A stretch of 64,000 bases of DNA from Thermodesulfovibrionia bacterium (GTDB lineage: Bacteria; Nitrospirota; Thermodesulfovibrionia; UBA6902), in contig CAMYND010000005.1 in the NCBI GenBank assembly GCA_947259645.1, forward strand, positions 48,712 through 112,711, written 5' to 3'. Shown here piece by piece: positions 15,321-24,587 of the stretch (the first letter of the stretch is position 1; each line of letters begins with the position of its first letter). The notes under the pieces were generated by a model. The model was not told the DNA's origin. It searched no databases and saw only the letters and a list, made by a program, of their open reading frames with translations. A program made the position numbers and the translations under genes.

Positions 15321-16778
15321 TCATGCTTTCGTAGGTACTTTCAGGACCTGCCCTTTCTTGAGCATGTTCGGGTCTTTAATCTCGTTTGCTTTAATGATGG
15401 CTTTAACAGAAGAGTTATATAACTTAGCAATTTTCCACAAATTTTGGCCCATTTTTACACGATGAAGTTTTGTGATATCGATAGTGCTTCTTTTTTCCGC
15501 TGCAGCAATCAGGGCATATTCATCAGTGAGTTTGTCTTTCATACCTGCAGGGACTCTTAAGGGGTAGTGTTTTGGCAGAAATTTGTGTGATTTCAGCAGG
15601 GATTTATTTAATTCAGGGTTCAGCCTGGTTATAGCCTTTTTATCTAAAGAACAATACTTGAGAAGGGTCTTCATTTTGACGTAATCATTCAGAATAAACT
15701 CATCATATTCATCGGGAGACGCAAATGCTATGTCACCGTAATACTGCTTGTAGTTTTCTGTCACCTCGAGAGCAGCCAGGAATTCAGCATAAAAATTTCT
15801 GGATGAAAAACCGAAAGAGCGGCTCTTGTATTTCTTGATGATTGTCTCAATGTTCCTGCTTTTTGTCTTCAGTACCGCAGTTTTTATCCCATATGCTCCA
15901 TGGTTATAGGCGGTGATAGCAAGAGGCCAGGACTCCAGTTGCCGGAAGTATGATGAAAGCAGTTTGGCAGCAGCTTCCGTTGATTTAAGGGGATCCTTTC
16001 TTTCGTCTACATACCGGTCAATCTTCAAATAATGTTTCCCTGTCGAAGGCGTGAGCTGCCAGATGCCGGCAGCGCCGACCCTCGAGTATGCATTTACATT
16101 AAAGGAAGACTCTATAAATGGTATGCGGGTTAATTCCACGGGGAGTTCATACTGAGCGAAAATACTTTCCATCTCTTTTACATAGCGGGGTGCGTTCACC
16201 AAAGCCCATTGAAAGCTGTCTCTCATGCCATGCTGGACCCTGAAGTTTCTAGTAGCCCTGGTAAAGCTGTAGTTTCCGGGAATCGCCTTGACCATGCGAA
16301 AAACCGCTTCTTCCTCTTCGCTCAATGCAGGCATGTTCTTCGGGTTGAGCTTGCTGAGTTTGCGCAAGATACGTTTATATTTATTAAATGCTGTACGAAT
16401 TACTTTTCTCCGGGCCCTCTTGGAATGCCGTTGCTGTTTTGTCAGGTCTATTACTGTGTAAATGATACCCATATGCATACGATCATGAATAACCGCCTGT
16501 CCGGTCGTGTACTCAGTGAAGATCTTTTTCCAGAACTCTACCTGAGGTCTGAGCTCCTCTGGATAGTCAAAATGGGTCGGGTTTTCAGGGCGGGCAAAAA
16601 GCGGGTCAGGATCTGCGGGGGATTGCGATAACTGTGTATCTTTATCGCCGGGATTGCTGTCAGTGCCGGATAGCTGATCATTGCCCTGAACAGACAGGAA
16701 GAAAAGAGCCCCTGCAAGAAAAAAAAGAAAAAGCAGGAGATACCCGTTTCTTTTTGTTAAATAAATATTATTTACCAT
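15321..16778 (-). CDS. Membrane-anchored lytic transglycosylase with LysM (MltD-like)
   Basis: 485 residues. An N-terminal hydrophobic anchor (about 12-30) is followed by a low-complexity linker, an SLT catalytic domain and a C-terminal LysM motif. The catalytic Glu lies in RIPFIESSFNVNAYS, followed by GAAGIWQLTPSTGKHY and ITAYNHGAYG. LysM reads LHRVKMGQNLWKIAKLYNSS...IKANEIKDPNMLKKGQVLKVP. The enzyme cleaves peptidoglycan in the periplasm. It is transcribed away from the DUF2760 operon and towards the kinase's promoter region. The expected single LysM and fold order match MltD relatives. Confidence 0.9.
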   Translation of the reverse strand: MVNNIYLTKRNGYLLLFLFFLAGALFFLSVQGNDQLSGTDSNPGDKDTQLSQSPADPDPLFARPENPTHFDYPEELRPQVEFWKKIFTEYTTGQAVIHDRMHMGIIYTVIDLTKQQRHSKRARRKVIRTAFNKYKRILRKLSKLNPKNMPALSEEEEAVFRMVKAIPGNYSFTRATRNFRVQHGMRDSFQWALVNAPRYVKEMESIFAQYELPVELTRIPFIESSFNVNAYSRVGAAGIWQLTPSTGKHYLKIDRYVDERKDPLKSTEAAAKLLSSYFRQLESWPLAITAYNHGAYGIKTAVLKTKSRNIETIIKKYKSRSFGFSSRNFYAEFLAALEVTENYKQYYGDIAFASPDEYDEFILNDYVKMKTLLKYCSLDKKAITRLNPELNKSLLKSHKFLPKHYPLRVPAGMKDKLTDEYALIAAAEKRSTIDITKLHRVKMGQNLWKIAKLYNSSVKAIIKANEIKDPNMLKKGQVLKVPTKA

Positions 16779-17130
16779 AATGATTTACGTTTCCTAAGCA
16801 CTGCATCTCTGATGCTCATAAACGTCCGGCCCTTGTTCTAAGATATTCGCAATGCAGTTGAAATTCTGTAATGCGCATCACAGCTATCTTCAGAAGTACG
16901 TGCCTGTTAATCTCAGTTCCGTATTTTACCTCATTCAGTAAAATTCTTTCTGACACTGCTCAAAATCGGATGGAAAGGCCCGATATTACGTTTGACGGAC
17001 TCTCTTTTTTGGCTGGTTGACAACCCTGCCTGGCTTGATACAACATATAAAGCTATCCTGATATTCAGGATATATTTAAAATTATCAACAAGATTTATTC
17101 TATAGTTTTAAGAGAAGAAAGTGAGGAACT
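16779..17130. other. 352-bp divergent promoter region with a 19-bp inverted repeat
   Basis: No ORF seen. TATCCTGA-TAT-TCAGGATA (17054-17072) is a perfect 8-bp inverted repeat about 60 bp before the DUF2760 start and could be an operator for the Hsp70 operon. A TTGACA (17017-17022) is present, but a TATAAA lies 23 bp away, so the promoter itself is unclear. Confidence 0.4.
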
Positions 17131-17757
17131 ATGTCATTTAAAAAGATAATTTTCGCGATTTTTTTCATTGTCCTGCTCTTTATGGCCGGTCTGTTTTTTG
17201 CTGTACCTCAGCTTGCAGCCCAGACCCGAGACATCCTGATCGGGATATATGCTGCAGCCGGTCTTGTGCTCTGGGGGATACTCTCCCTTACTGTTTACGG
17301 GTTGGGTAAAAGCGCAGTAAAGAAGGTCACCGGGCCGAAAGAGAAGAGAGCTGCTCCGGCAAAGAAAACAGCCCCGTTTGATGAGAATGCGGTGCAGGTG
17401 TTCTCAATTTTACAGAGACGAGGACGGCTTATCGATTTTCTTAAAGAAGATATAGGTGTCTACGAGGACAGCCAGATCGGCGCTGCTGTAAGAAATATTC
17501 ATAAGGGGTGCAAAGAGGCTGTTGAAGAGTATGTGAAGATCGAGCCGGTCATGAGAGAAGCAGAGGGGGATGAGGTAACTGTTAAAGAGGGGTTTGATCC
17601 CTCAGGGATCCGTCTGACAGGAAATGTTAAGGGGAAACCGCCTTTTAAGGGTATTTTGAGACACTGCGGATGGCGTGTGTTAACCACAGATTTTCCACCC
17701 CTGCCGAAAAAACAGGACTTACGGGTACTGGAACCTGCGGAAGTGGAGATGGAATAA
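17131..17757 (+). CDS. DUF2760 membrane protein
   Basis: 208 residues; GTGAGGA precedes the ATG. Two hydrophobic helices (about 5-28 and 35-58) anchor it, followed by a basic linker (KKVTGPKEKRAAPAKK) and a soluble domain with VFSILQRRGRLIDFLKEDIGVYEDSQIGAAVRNIH, PFKGILRHCGWRV and a Pro-rich end. This matches the DUF2760 family. The family has no known biochemical function that I can name. It is followed by two Hsp70-like genes, so it could be their membrane-bound partner, which is inference from the gene order. Confidence 0.88.
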   Translation: MSFKKIIFAIFFIVLLFMAGLFFAVPQLAAQTRDILIGIYAAAGLVLWGILSLTVYGLGKSAVKKVTGPKEKRAAPAKKTAPFDENAVQVFSILQRRGRLIDFLKEDIGVYEDSQIGAAVRNIHKGCKEAVEEYVKIEPVMREAEGDEVTVKEGFDPSGIRLTGNVKGKPPFKGILRHCGWRVLTTDFPPLPKKQDLRVLEPAEVEME

Positions 17758-17762
17758 GTGGA

Positions 17763-17786
17763 CCGCTTTCCATTCCACGAAAGCGG
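17763..17786 (+). other. Hairpin between DUF2760 and Hsp70 genes
   Basis: CCGCTTTC pairs perfectly with GAAAGCGG across an eight-base loop just after the DUF2760 stop. No strong T-run follows, so it may attenuate or stabilise the transcript rather than terminate it. Confidence 0.5.
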
Positions 17787-17957
17787 TAATGTCAAATAAA
17801 AAATCTCAACTATCAAATGAAATCCAAAAAATAAAATCTGAGTACTTTGCTATTCTCTTTTTTGACATTGATTTGATGGTTGGATTTAGAAATATGGAAT
17901 TAATCAATAACCATTTAATCGTCATCCTAATAAAATTTAGAGAGGTTATGCGCATAC

Positions 17958-19799
17958 ATGAACAAGAGCCGTTACATTGTTGGAATAGACCTGGGGACGA
18001 CAAACAGTGTTGTCTCATTTATTGATACAGAAGAGGAGACAGGAGGGGTTCCTCAAACTCACCTGCTGAACATTCCTCAGCTTACTGATGCTGGCGTTGT
18101 GGAAGGCCTGGAGCACTTACCGTCATTTTTATATATCCCCGGTGAGACTGAACTTCCGGAAAAGAGCCTTGACCTTCCCTGGTCGGACGATACCCCTTAT
18201 GTTGTCGGGAAGTTTGCGAGAAAGAGAGGGGCTGAAGTACCGCTGAGACTCGTCTCGTCAGCAAAGTCGTGGCTCTGTTATCCTGATATAGATAAGACTT
18301 CAGCCATACTCCCCTGGAATGCTCCTGAAGACGTATCAAAGATATCACCGCTTGACGCATGTGCCCGCTATCTGAAGCATGTTCGGATGGCATGGAACCA
18401 CACCATGGCAGGCGGTGAGTCCGGCTATTTTCTGGGGAACCAGGATGTATATGTAACGGTCCCTGCTTCATTTGATGCGGTAGCTCGGGAGTTGACAGTA
18501 AGGGCTGCTGACAAGGCAGGACTTCATGACATTACCCTCCTTGAAGAACCCCAGGCAGCATTTTATTCCTGGATCAATAAAAAAGATGAGACCTGGAGAG
18601 ACCAGATTAAAATCGGGGATGTTATTCTGGTCTGCGATATCGGGGGCGGCACAACAGATTTCAGCATAATAGAGGTCAAGGATGAAGGCGGAGAGCTAAC
18701 CCTAAATCGGGTCGCGGTAGGAGAGCATATCCTTCTCGGCGGTGACAACATGGATCTTACCTTGGCGTACTCACTCCGCAGGCACTTTACCGAGAGAAAG
18801 ATAAATCTCGATACCCGGCAGATGCTGGGCCTTATTTACAGCTGCAGGGAAGCAAAGGAGACAATGTTAAATGACCCGGACATCCGATCCCGGCCCATCG
18901 TAATACTGGGCAGGGGGAGAAGTGTTGTCGGCGGCACCCTTGAAACAGAACTGAAACGGGATGATATAGAAGAGACCATTCTCAATGGATTCCTTCCTGA
19001 ATGCAGCATTGATGAGATGCCCGTGGAAAAAAAGGCCGCTGGTTTCAGGGAGCTTGGACTCCAGTATGCAACAGATACCGCTGTTACCAGGTATCTCGCC
19101 AAATTTTTAAGGCAGAATGCGAACATGGATGAGGCTGATGGCGGGCATAAAACCGGCTTCATTCATCCGACAAAAATACTCTTTAACGGCGGAGTGACAA
19201 AAGCAGGTGCGATAGGCGGACGGCTTATTAATGTACTGAATAATTGGCTGGCCGCAGATGAAAGCTCCCCGGTAAGCATCCTTGAAGGTAGTGATCCTGA
19301 TACAGCAGTCGCTACCGGAGCAGCGTACTACGGCTTTGCGAAGCGAGAGAAGGGGATCAGGATAAGGGCAGGTGCGGGCAGGTCCTATTATGTAGGGGTC
19401 GAGACATCTATGCCCGCTGTTCCGGGTATGCCAGCTCCGCTGAAAGCACTCTGTGTTGTGCCTTTTGGCATGGAAGAGGGGACTGACTTTAAACTTGCGG
19501 AACAGGAATTCGGCCTCATTGTCGGTGAGCATGCTGAGTTCAGGTTTCTCTCTTCCCTTGTCTGTAAAGACGATGCCCCCGGCTCGGTAATAGAAGAGTG
19601 GGATGAGGGGGAGATAGAGGAACTTGCCCCCCTGGAGACCACTCTTCAGGCCGCGGGCATGGAAACAGGAGCGCTCGTTCCGGTCAAGCTCCACAGTTAC
19701 CTTAACGAGATCGGGGTCCTGGAGCTCTGGTGTGAGGCCTCGGACGGTTCAGGCCGGTGGAAACTTGAATTTAATGTGAGAGAGGAACATATTGATTGA
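17958..19799 (+). CDS. Hsp70-family chaperone-like ATPase (first of pair)
   Basis: 613 residues. ATPase motifs of the actin/Hsp70 fold are intact: GIDLGTTNSVVSF (phosphate 1), LLEEPQAAFYSW (connect 1), VCDIGGGTTDFSI (phosphate 2), LGGDNMDLTLA, and LFNGGVTKAGAI (adenosine). After about residue 440 comes a beta-rich segment in the substrate-domain position, but there is no long helical lid or EEVD end, unlike DnaK. The ATG has a weak upstream GAGAGG. The second Hsp70 starts within its stop codon. Probably a specialised cytoplasmic Hsp70 rather than DnaK; the client is unknown. Confidence 0.88.
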   Translation: MNKSRYIVGIDLGTTNSVVSFIDTEEETGGVPQTHLLNIPQLTDAGVVEGLEHLPSFLYIPGETELPEKSLDLPWSDDTPYVVGKFARKRGAEVPLRLVSSAKSWLCYPDIDKTSAILPWNAPEDVSKISPLDACARYLKHVRMAWNHTMAGGESGYFLGNQDVYVTVPASFDAVARELTVRAADKAGLHDITLLEEPQAAFYSWINKKDETWRDQIKIGDVILVCDIGGGTTDFSIIEVKDEGGELTLNRVAVGEHILLGGDNMDLTLAYSLRRHFTERKINLDTRQMLGLIYSCREAKETMLNDPDIRSRPIVILGRGRSVVGGTLETELKRDDIEETILNGFLPECSIDEMPVEKKAAGFRELGLQYATDTAVTRYLAKFLRQNANMDEADGGHKTGFIHPTKILFNGGVTKAGAIGGRLINVLNNWLAADESSPVSILEGSDPDTAVATGAAYYGFAKREKGIRIRAGAGRSYYVGVETSMPAVPGMPAPLKALCVVPFGMEEGTDFKLAEQEFGLIVGEHAEFRFLSSLVCKDDAPGSVIEEWDEGEIEELAPLETTLQAAGMETGALVPVKLHSYLNEIGVLELWCEASDGSGRWKLEFNVREEHID

Positions 19800-22627
19800 A
19801 AGAACCAAGATACATTATCGGAATAGATCTGGGGACTACAAACTCAACGCTGTCCTATATAGATACCGAAAGTAAAAGCCCAAAGGAAATTCAGGTTTTT
19901 CAGATACCTCAACTGGTTGACGATGGGCTTCTGAATAATCTCAGCGCACTTCCTTCCTTCCTTTACCTCCCCGGAGAATATGAGCTGCCTCCGGAAACCG
20001 CAGAACTTCCCTGGAAGGGAGAGGGGAAAGGGATTGTGGGAGAACTGGCACGAAAGCAGGGGGCGAAAGTGCCTGCGAATCTGGTTTCCTCTGCCAAGTC
20101 CTGGCTCTGCCACAACCGCGTCGACCGGAATGGTCTGATTCTCCCATGGGGCAGAGAGACCTCAGCAGAAAAAGTCTCTCCTGTAGACGCCTCGTCGAGC
20201 TATCTCAGGCACCTGAAGGAGTCATGGAATTTTAGCATGGCCGGAGGGAATGAAGACAGGTTTCTGGAACATCAGCAGATTATCATAACCATACCGGCAT
20301 CATTCGATGAATCAGCCAGAGAGCTCACAGCTGAAGCCGCACAACGGGCAGGGATTGAAGACTTTACCATGCTTGAAGAGCCTCAGGCCGCATTTTACGC
20401 ATGGATATCATCCCATCACGGAAGCTGGCAGGAGATGACAGGAAAAGGCAGGCTGGTCCTTGTGTTCGATGTTGGTGGCGGGACAACAGACTTTACCCTC
20501 ATCTCAATCCATGACGAAAGTGAAAGGCCTTCTTTTCAGCGTGTTGCCGTTGGTGATCATATAATGCTTGGCGGAGACAATATGGACCTTACCCTTGCCA
20601 GAAAGATTGAACAGGACCTGATGGGTAGTTCAGGAAAGTTTGATTTCAATCAGTGGCTCTCTGCAACGCATCAGTGCCGCGCTGCAAAAGAGGAACTTCT
20701 CGGCGGCTTACAAAAAGAGAGTGTTGCCATATCTGTACTCGGGAAAGGCAGGAGCGTCATCGGCGGTGCCCGCAAATCTGAACTTACAGCAGCCCGGGTA
20801 AAAGAGACGATCATCAACGGATTTTTTAAAAATGTAGAGAAAGGCGAAGAACTTGAGAAAGGGAAGGCTGCCGGCCTCCAGGAACTTGGTCTGCCTTTTG
20901 AAGCTGATACAGCGATAATGAAGCATCTTGCTTCATTCCTGAAACGGCACGCTGTGAACAGGGAATTAGCCCAGGTGAGTGACAGTGGGAGCGGTACGGC
21001 CATTGTCCGGCCTGATATAGTTCTCTTTAACGGGGGTGTTTTTAAATCACCGGTTATACGGGAACAGGCAGTGTCCATAATCAGGGAGTGGTTTGCTGAT
21101 GGAATGTGGTCATTGCGAATTCTTGAAAATAATCAGTTTGACCAGGCAGTCTCGATCGGGGCTGCCTACTACGGTCTCGTATTGCGAGGAGATGGTGAAC
21201 GCATATCCGGAGGAATAGGCAAAGCCTATTATATAGGTGTGGAAAGATCCTGTGAACAGACAGATCCGGGATTGAGTAATCCTCTGACCCTTGTCTGTAT
21301 TGTCCCTCGGGGAGTTGAGGAAGGCGAGGAAATTCATCTTTCCCAGCCCGAATTCCAGATCATGACAAACAGTCCTGTAAGCTTTACCCTGTATTCCTCA
21401 AGTTACAGGGCCGGGGACAGGACCGGGGATGTTATTACAGCTGAACAGGCAGAGTTCATTGAGCTCCCGCCGGTCAGGACAGTGCTGCACTATGGCAGAA
21501 AAACAGGCTCTATCAGGATTCCCGTGTCCCTCGGGGTACGGCTCAATGAGTTCGGTACTCTCGATGTATGGTGTGAATCAAAAGAAACAAACCATCGCTG
21601 GAAACTCGCTTTTCAGCTGCGGAAAGAGGTAGAGGGGGAGTTTGTAGCGTTGCAGGATAACGGGCTTGAGCATACCCTTGATGAATCCGCGATAGCCGGG
21701 GCAATTGCATTAATGGAAGGGGCCTTTAACAGCTCTCCCCGAACATCTGCCGAAGTGACACCTGAAAACCTGATTAAGAAAATGGAACAGCTGCTGGACC
21801 TGGACCGGAAATCCTGGCCGCTCTTTGCCATAAGGAAAATGTGGGATGCCCTGATCAGGCTCAAGGAGAGACGGAAAGCCTCAGCCATGCATGAGTCCCG
21901 TTGGCTGAATCTCACAGGGTTCCTGCTCCGCCCCGGATTTGGCTATGAACTTGATGATATGAGAATCAGGGAGCTCTGGAAAATATTTCTGGCAGATCTC
22001 CAGTTTGCCGGAAACGGCCAATGCAGGTCAGAATGGTGGATACTCTGGAGGCGTGTTGCCGGTGGATTTGAAAGATCCAAACAGGACATCCTGTATAGAA
22101 AAATAGCGCTCTGGCTGAAGCCGTCAAAGAAAAAACAGAAGAAACTGTCGCCAGCTGAAATAACAGAAATGTGGATGCTCGCTGCCAGCCTTGAAGACAT
22201 CTCACCTGAAGACAAAGTGGCCATTGGCAGTGAACTGGTCAAGAAACTGAAAAAGTCTAAAGACAAATCTCTGGACCAGTATCGCTGGGCTCTCTCCAGG
22301 ATCGGTGCCCGGCTCCCTTTTCATGGTTCAATTGAAAACATTGTTCCTGTCGGGACGGTAGAGAAGTGGATTGAAGCGTTACTCAATGAGCATTGGCCCA
22401 ATCCCAAAAGCGCGGGCTACGCCCTTACCCAGCTTTCACGGAAAACAGGAGACAGGACCAGGGACATTAATGAAGACTTGCGTTCCCAGGCAGTGAATCG
22501 ACTCTCTGAATACAGCTGGTCAGGCCACTATATTAAACAGGTACAGGAAGTCATTGCGCTGGAAAAGGAAGAGGAAAAAGATATTTTCGGAGAGTCCCTC
22601 CCCGCAGGACTTTTCATTGAAAACTGA
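19796..22627 (+). CDS. Hsp70-family protein with long C-terminal DUF3731-like extension
   Basis: 943 residues from a TTG that overlaps the previous stop by four bases (TTGA), with AGAGGA upstream, so the two genes are translationally coupled. The ATPase domain repeats the motifs GIDLGTTNSTLSY, LEEPQAAFYAW, VFDVGGGTTDFTL, LGGDNMDLTLA and LFNGGVFKSPVI. After a beta domain (about 450-610), roughly 330 residues form a mostly helical extension rich in Trp (WPLFAIRKMWDAL, EWWILWRRVAGGF, YRWALSRIGARLPF, YALTQLSRKTGDR), as in DUF3731 Hsp70s. The extension is not a canonical lid. The operon suggests that the two Hsp70s work together. Confidence 0.88.
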   Translation: MKEPRYIIGIDLGTTNSTLSYIDTESKSPKEIQVFQIPQLVDDGLLNNLSALPSFLYLPGEYELPPETAELPWKGEGKGIVGELARKQGAKVPANLVSSAKSWLCHNRVDRNGLILPWGRETSAEKVSPVDASSSYLRHLKESWNFSMAGGNEDRFLEHQQIIITIPASFDESARELTAEAAQRAGIEDFTMLEEPQAAFYAWISSHHGSWQEMTGKGRLVLVFDVGGGTTDFTLISIHDESERPSFQRVAVGDHIMLGGDNMDLTLARKIEQDLMGSSGKFDFNQWLSATHQCRAAKEELLGGLQKESVAISVLGKGRSVIGGARKSELTAARVKETIINGFFKNVEKGEELEKGKAAGLQELGLPFEADTAIMKHLASFLKRHAVNRELAQVSDSGSGTAIVRPDIVLFNGGVFKSPVIREQAVSIIREWFADGMWSLRILENNQFDQAVSIGAAYYGLVLRGDGERISGGIGKAYYIGVERSCEQTDPGLSNPLTLVCIVPRGVEEGEEIHLSQPEFQIMTNSPVSFTLYSSSYRAGDRTGDVITAEQAEFIELPPVRTVLHYGRKTGSIRIPVSLGVRLNEFGTLDVWCESKETNHRWKLAFQLRKEVEGEFVALQDNGLEHTLDESAIAGAIALMEGAFNSSPRTSAEVTPENLIKKMEQLLDLDRKSWPLFAIRKMWDALIRLKERRKASAMHESRWLNLTGFLLRPGFGYELDDMRIRELWKIFLADLQFAGNGQCRSEWWILWRRVAGGFERSKQDILYRKIALWLKPSKKKQKKLSPAEITEMWMLAASLEDISPEDKVAIGSELVKKLKKSKDKSLDQYRWALSRIGARLPFHGSIENIVPVGTVEKWIEALLNEHWPNPKSAGYALTQLSRKTGDRTRDINEDLRSQAVNRLSEYSWSGHYIKQVQEVIALEKEEEKDIFGESLPAGLFIEN

Positions 22628-22973
22628 GAGAATATCGAGAACCTCCAATTCTGTCATATATCAGTCAGTTCCGCGTCAAAGTTCTGTGCATTCTTCGAGA
22701 AACCGATCAGGAAATCTTGAATTTTCAGACAGTTAATAGATGGCATTCTTATTGCATTACTGATTGTTACCATATAATTGCAGCATCCACTCACGGGGCG
22801 AAAGGTTTCGCCCCAGCTTTTTTTTTACCGCTCATAAAAGATTCAGATCTTACGTTGTCTGAACCGATCTTGCCAATCATTTCCTCTGGTCAGAACCGCC
22901 TTTCTTTCTTCCGGGAGCAGCACATGGTATATAATGTGTTATAGAAGAATCAAATTATTCCAGAGGAAAGAGT
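22628..22973. other. 346-bp intergenic region with terminator and pirin promoter
   Basis: No supported ORF. A strong terminator lies at 22795-22826. A TATAAT at 22931-22936 precedes the pirin gene but lacks a good -35. Nothing else recognisable is present. Confidence 0.5.
22795..22826 (+). terminator. Intrinsic terminator after the Hsp70 operon
   Basis: GGGGCGAAA pairs perfectly with TTTCGCCCC across GG, followed by AGC and nine T. It closes the DUF2760-Hsp70-Hsp70 operon. Confidence 0.85.
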
Positions 22974-23888
22974 ATGAGTACACTGCGAAGAATAAAAAAA
23001 GTATTAAAAAGTAAAGCAACAGTTGAGGGTGCCGGAGTGCATTTGAAGCGGGCCTTTGGTTACGACCAGGTCCCTGAACTGGACCCTTTTCTGCTTCTCG
23101 ATGATTTCCACTCTGACAATCCTGATGAATACAGCATGGGCTTTCCCTGGCACCCCCACCGGGGCATAGAGACGATAACGTACATGCTGGCCGGGGAGGT
23201 TGAGCATGGCGACAGCATGAAAAACAGCGGGATGATTCATTCCGGAGATGTTCAATGGATGACCGCAGGCAGCGGAATTATTCATCAGGAAATGCCGAAG
23301 GGCGGACAGGGCGGTCTTATGTGGGGCATGCAGCTCTGGGCTAATCTTCCTGCTGCGCACAAAATGATGCCCCCGAGATACCGTGATGTTCAGGCGCGGG
23401 ACATACCGGAGATTACCCTTGAAAACGGGACCAGGATTAAAATAATATGCGGCAACGTAGGTGGCAGTCAGGGGCCTGTGCAGGATATTGTTATTGACCC
23501 TGAATATCTGGATATTACGGTCCAGCCAGATTCCGAATTCAGGCATGCCGTTCATAAAGGCTATACAGTTTTTGCCTATCTGCTGGAAGGAAGTGGGTAC
23601 TTTGAACAGGGCCGCGACTCATATGCATATGAAAAGGAAGGGGCCAATTATTTTGATTTCGAGCGGGAGTGTCTGATACAGAATGAAAGTCTTGTTCTGT
23701 TTGATGATGGGGATGAAGTTTGTGTAGCAACTGAGAACATGCCGGTACGGTTTCTTTTAATATCAGGTAAACCGATCGGCGAGCCCGTGGCATGGCATGG
23801 GCCGATTGTTATGAACACGCAGGATGAACTGAAGGTTGCCTTTGAGGAATACAGGGACGGACGGTTTATTAAGAATCAGAATCCATAA
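22974..23888 (+). CDS. Pirin-family bicupin
   Basis: 304 residues, about the usual size. The N-terminal cupin holds the metal-site residues His-x-His in FPWHPHRGIETITYML and His/Glu in GSGIIHQEMP, spaced as in pirins. The C-terminal cupin-like part (GYTVFAYLLEGSGYFEQG) and PIGEPVAWHGPIVMN also fit. Bacterial pirins bind iron, and some oxidise quercetin; the actual substrate here is unknown. An AGAGGAAAG site lies just before the ATG. The cNMP-binding gene follows after about 48 bp and may be cotranscribed. Confidence 0.92.
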   Translation: MSTLRRIKKVLKSKATVEGAGVHLKRAFGYDQVPELDPFLLLDDFHSDNPDEYSMGFPWHPHRGIETITYMLAGEVEHGDSMKNSGMIHSGDVQWMTAGSGIIHQEMPKGGQGGLMWGMQLWANLPAAHKMMPPRYRDVQARDIPEITLENGTRIKIICGNVGGSQGPVQDIVIDPEYLDITVQPDSEFRHAVHKGYTVFAYLLEGSGYFEQGRDSYAYEKEGANYFDFERECLIQNESLVLFDDGDEVCVATENMPVRFLLISGKPIGEPVAWHGPIVMNTQDELKVAFEEYRDGRFIKNQNP

Positions 23889-23936
23889 GGAATGAGAATA
23901 GCCGCGAATTAACAGACGCTTAAAGAAAGGGTGGAG

Positions 23937-24407
23937 ATGGATGATAAGATAAAACAGCTGCTTTTTAAGATGAATGATAAACAGGGGGTGTTTTATTTAT
24001 TGAGTGATCAGGAACTGGATTTGATTCATCTCTACTTTGAAGTAGCCCACTGCAGTGCTGGGACATCATTGTTTACTGAGGGTGACCCCGGCGGATATAT
24101 CTCTTTTATACTATCGGGTAAACTGGAAGTAAAAAAGGAAACAGAGTTTAAAGGCAAACAGGTCGTTCTTGGCACCCTCAGCAGCGGTTCTTTTATCGGG
24201 GAATCCTCCCTTGTAAATGAAAAGGAGCACCGTGCTGCGACTGCTGTTGCTCTTGAGGATACGGATGTAATTATATTGAGGACTGACGCCTTTGAATCTT
24301 TGATCAAGGAATATCCGGAAGCGGGCATTAAAATTCTCAAAGGTCTTGTTAAGGTCATTTCCATACGTCTTCTCAAGGCAGTGGAAAAGCTGACAAAATC
24401 CTATTAG
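23937..24407 (+). CDS. Cyclic-nucleotide-binding-domain protein, no DNA-binding domain
   Basis: 156 residues from the ATG at 23937; a GTG six bases upstream is an alternative. A single cNMP-binding beta-barrel: SAGTSLFTEGDPGGYISFILSGKLEV, then VVLGTLSSGSFIGESSLVNEKEHRAATAVALEDTDV, where the phosphate-binding cassette FIGESSLV...RAATA resembles CRP. There is no C-terminal helix-turn-helix, so it is not a transcription factor by itself. A C-terminal helix (LLKAVEKLTKSY) could mediate contacts. The partner is unknown; the next genes are the OmpA-like and ExeA-like proteins. Confidence 0.85.
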   Translation: MDDKIKQLLFKMNDKQGVFYLLSDQELDLIHLYFEVAHCSAGTSLFTEGDPGGYISFILSGKLEVKKETEFKGKQVVLGTLSSGSFIGESSLVNEKEHRAATAVALEDTDVIILRTDAFESLIKEYPEAGIKILKGLVKVISIRLLKAVEKLTKSY

Positions 24408-24587
24408 GCTGCTGATCGGAGTATGTCCCCTTGCATTGCCTTTTCTGCGGTCATAACATTCGCAGGTGAGGTATTCATTGAGCAAAGACATTGAGGGGCA
24501 TTATACCGGCATTCGGGGTATATTGAAATACCGCCTTGATTCCTATAGAATAACGGTGGTTAAAAAAACTTATTTTCTCAACTGATT

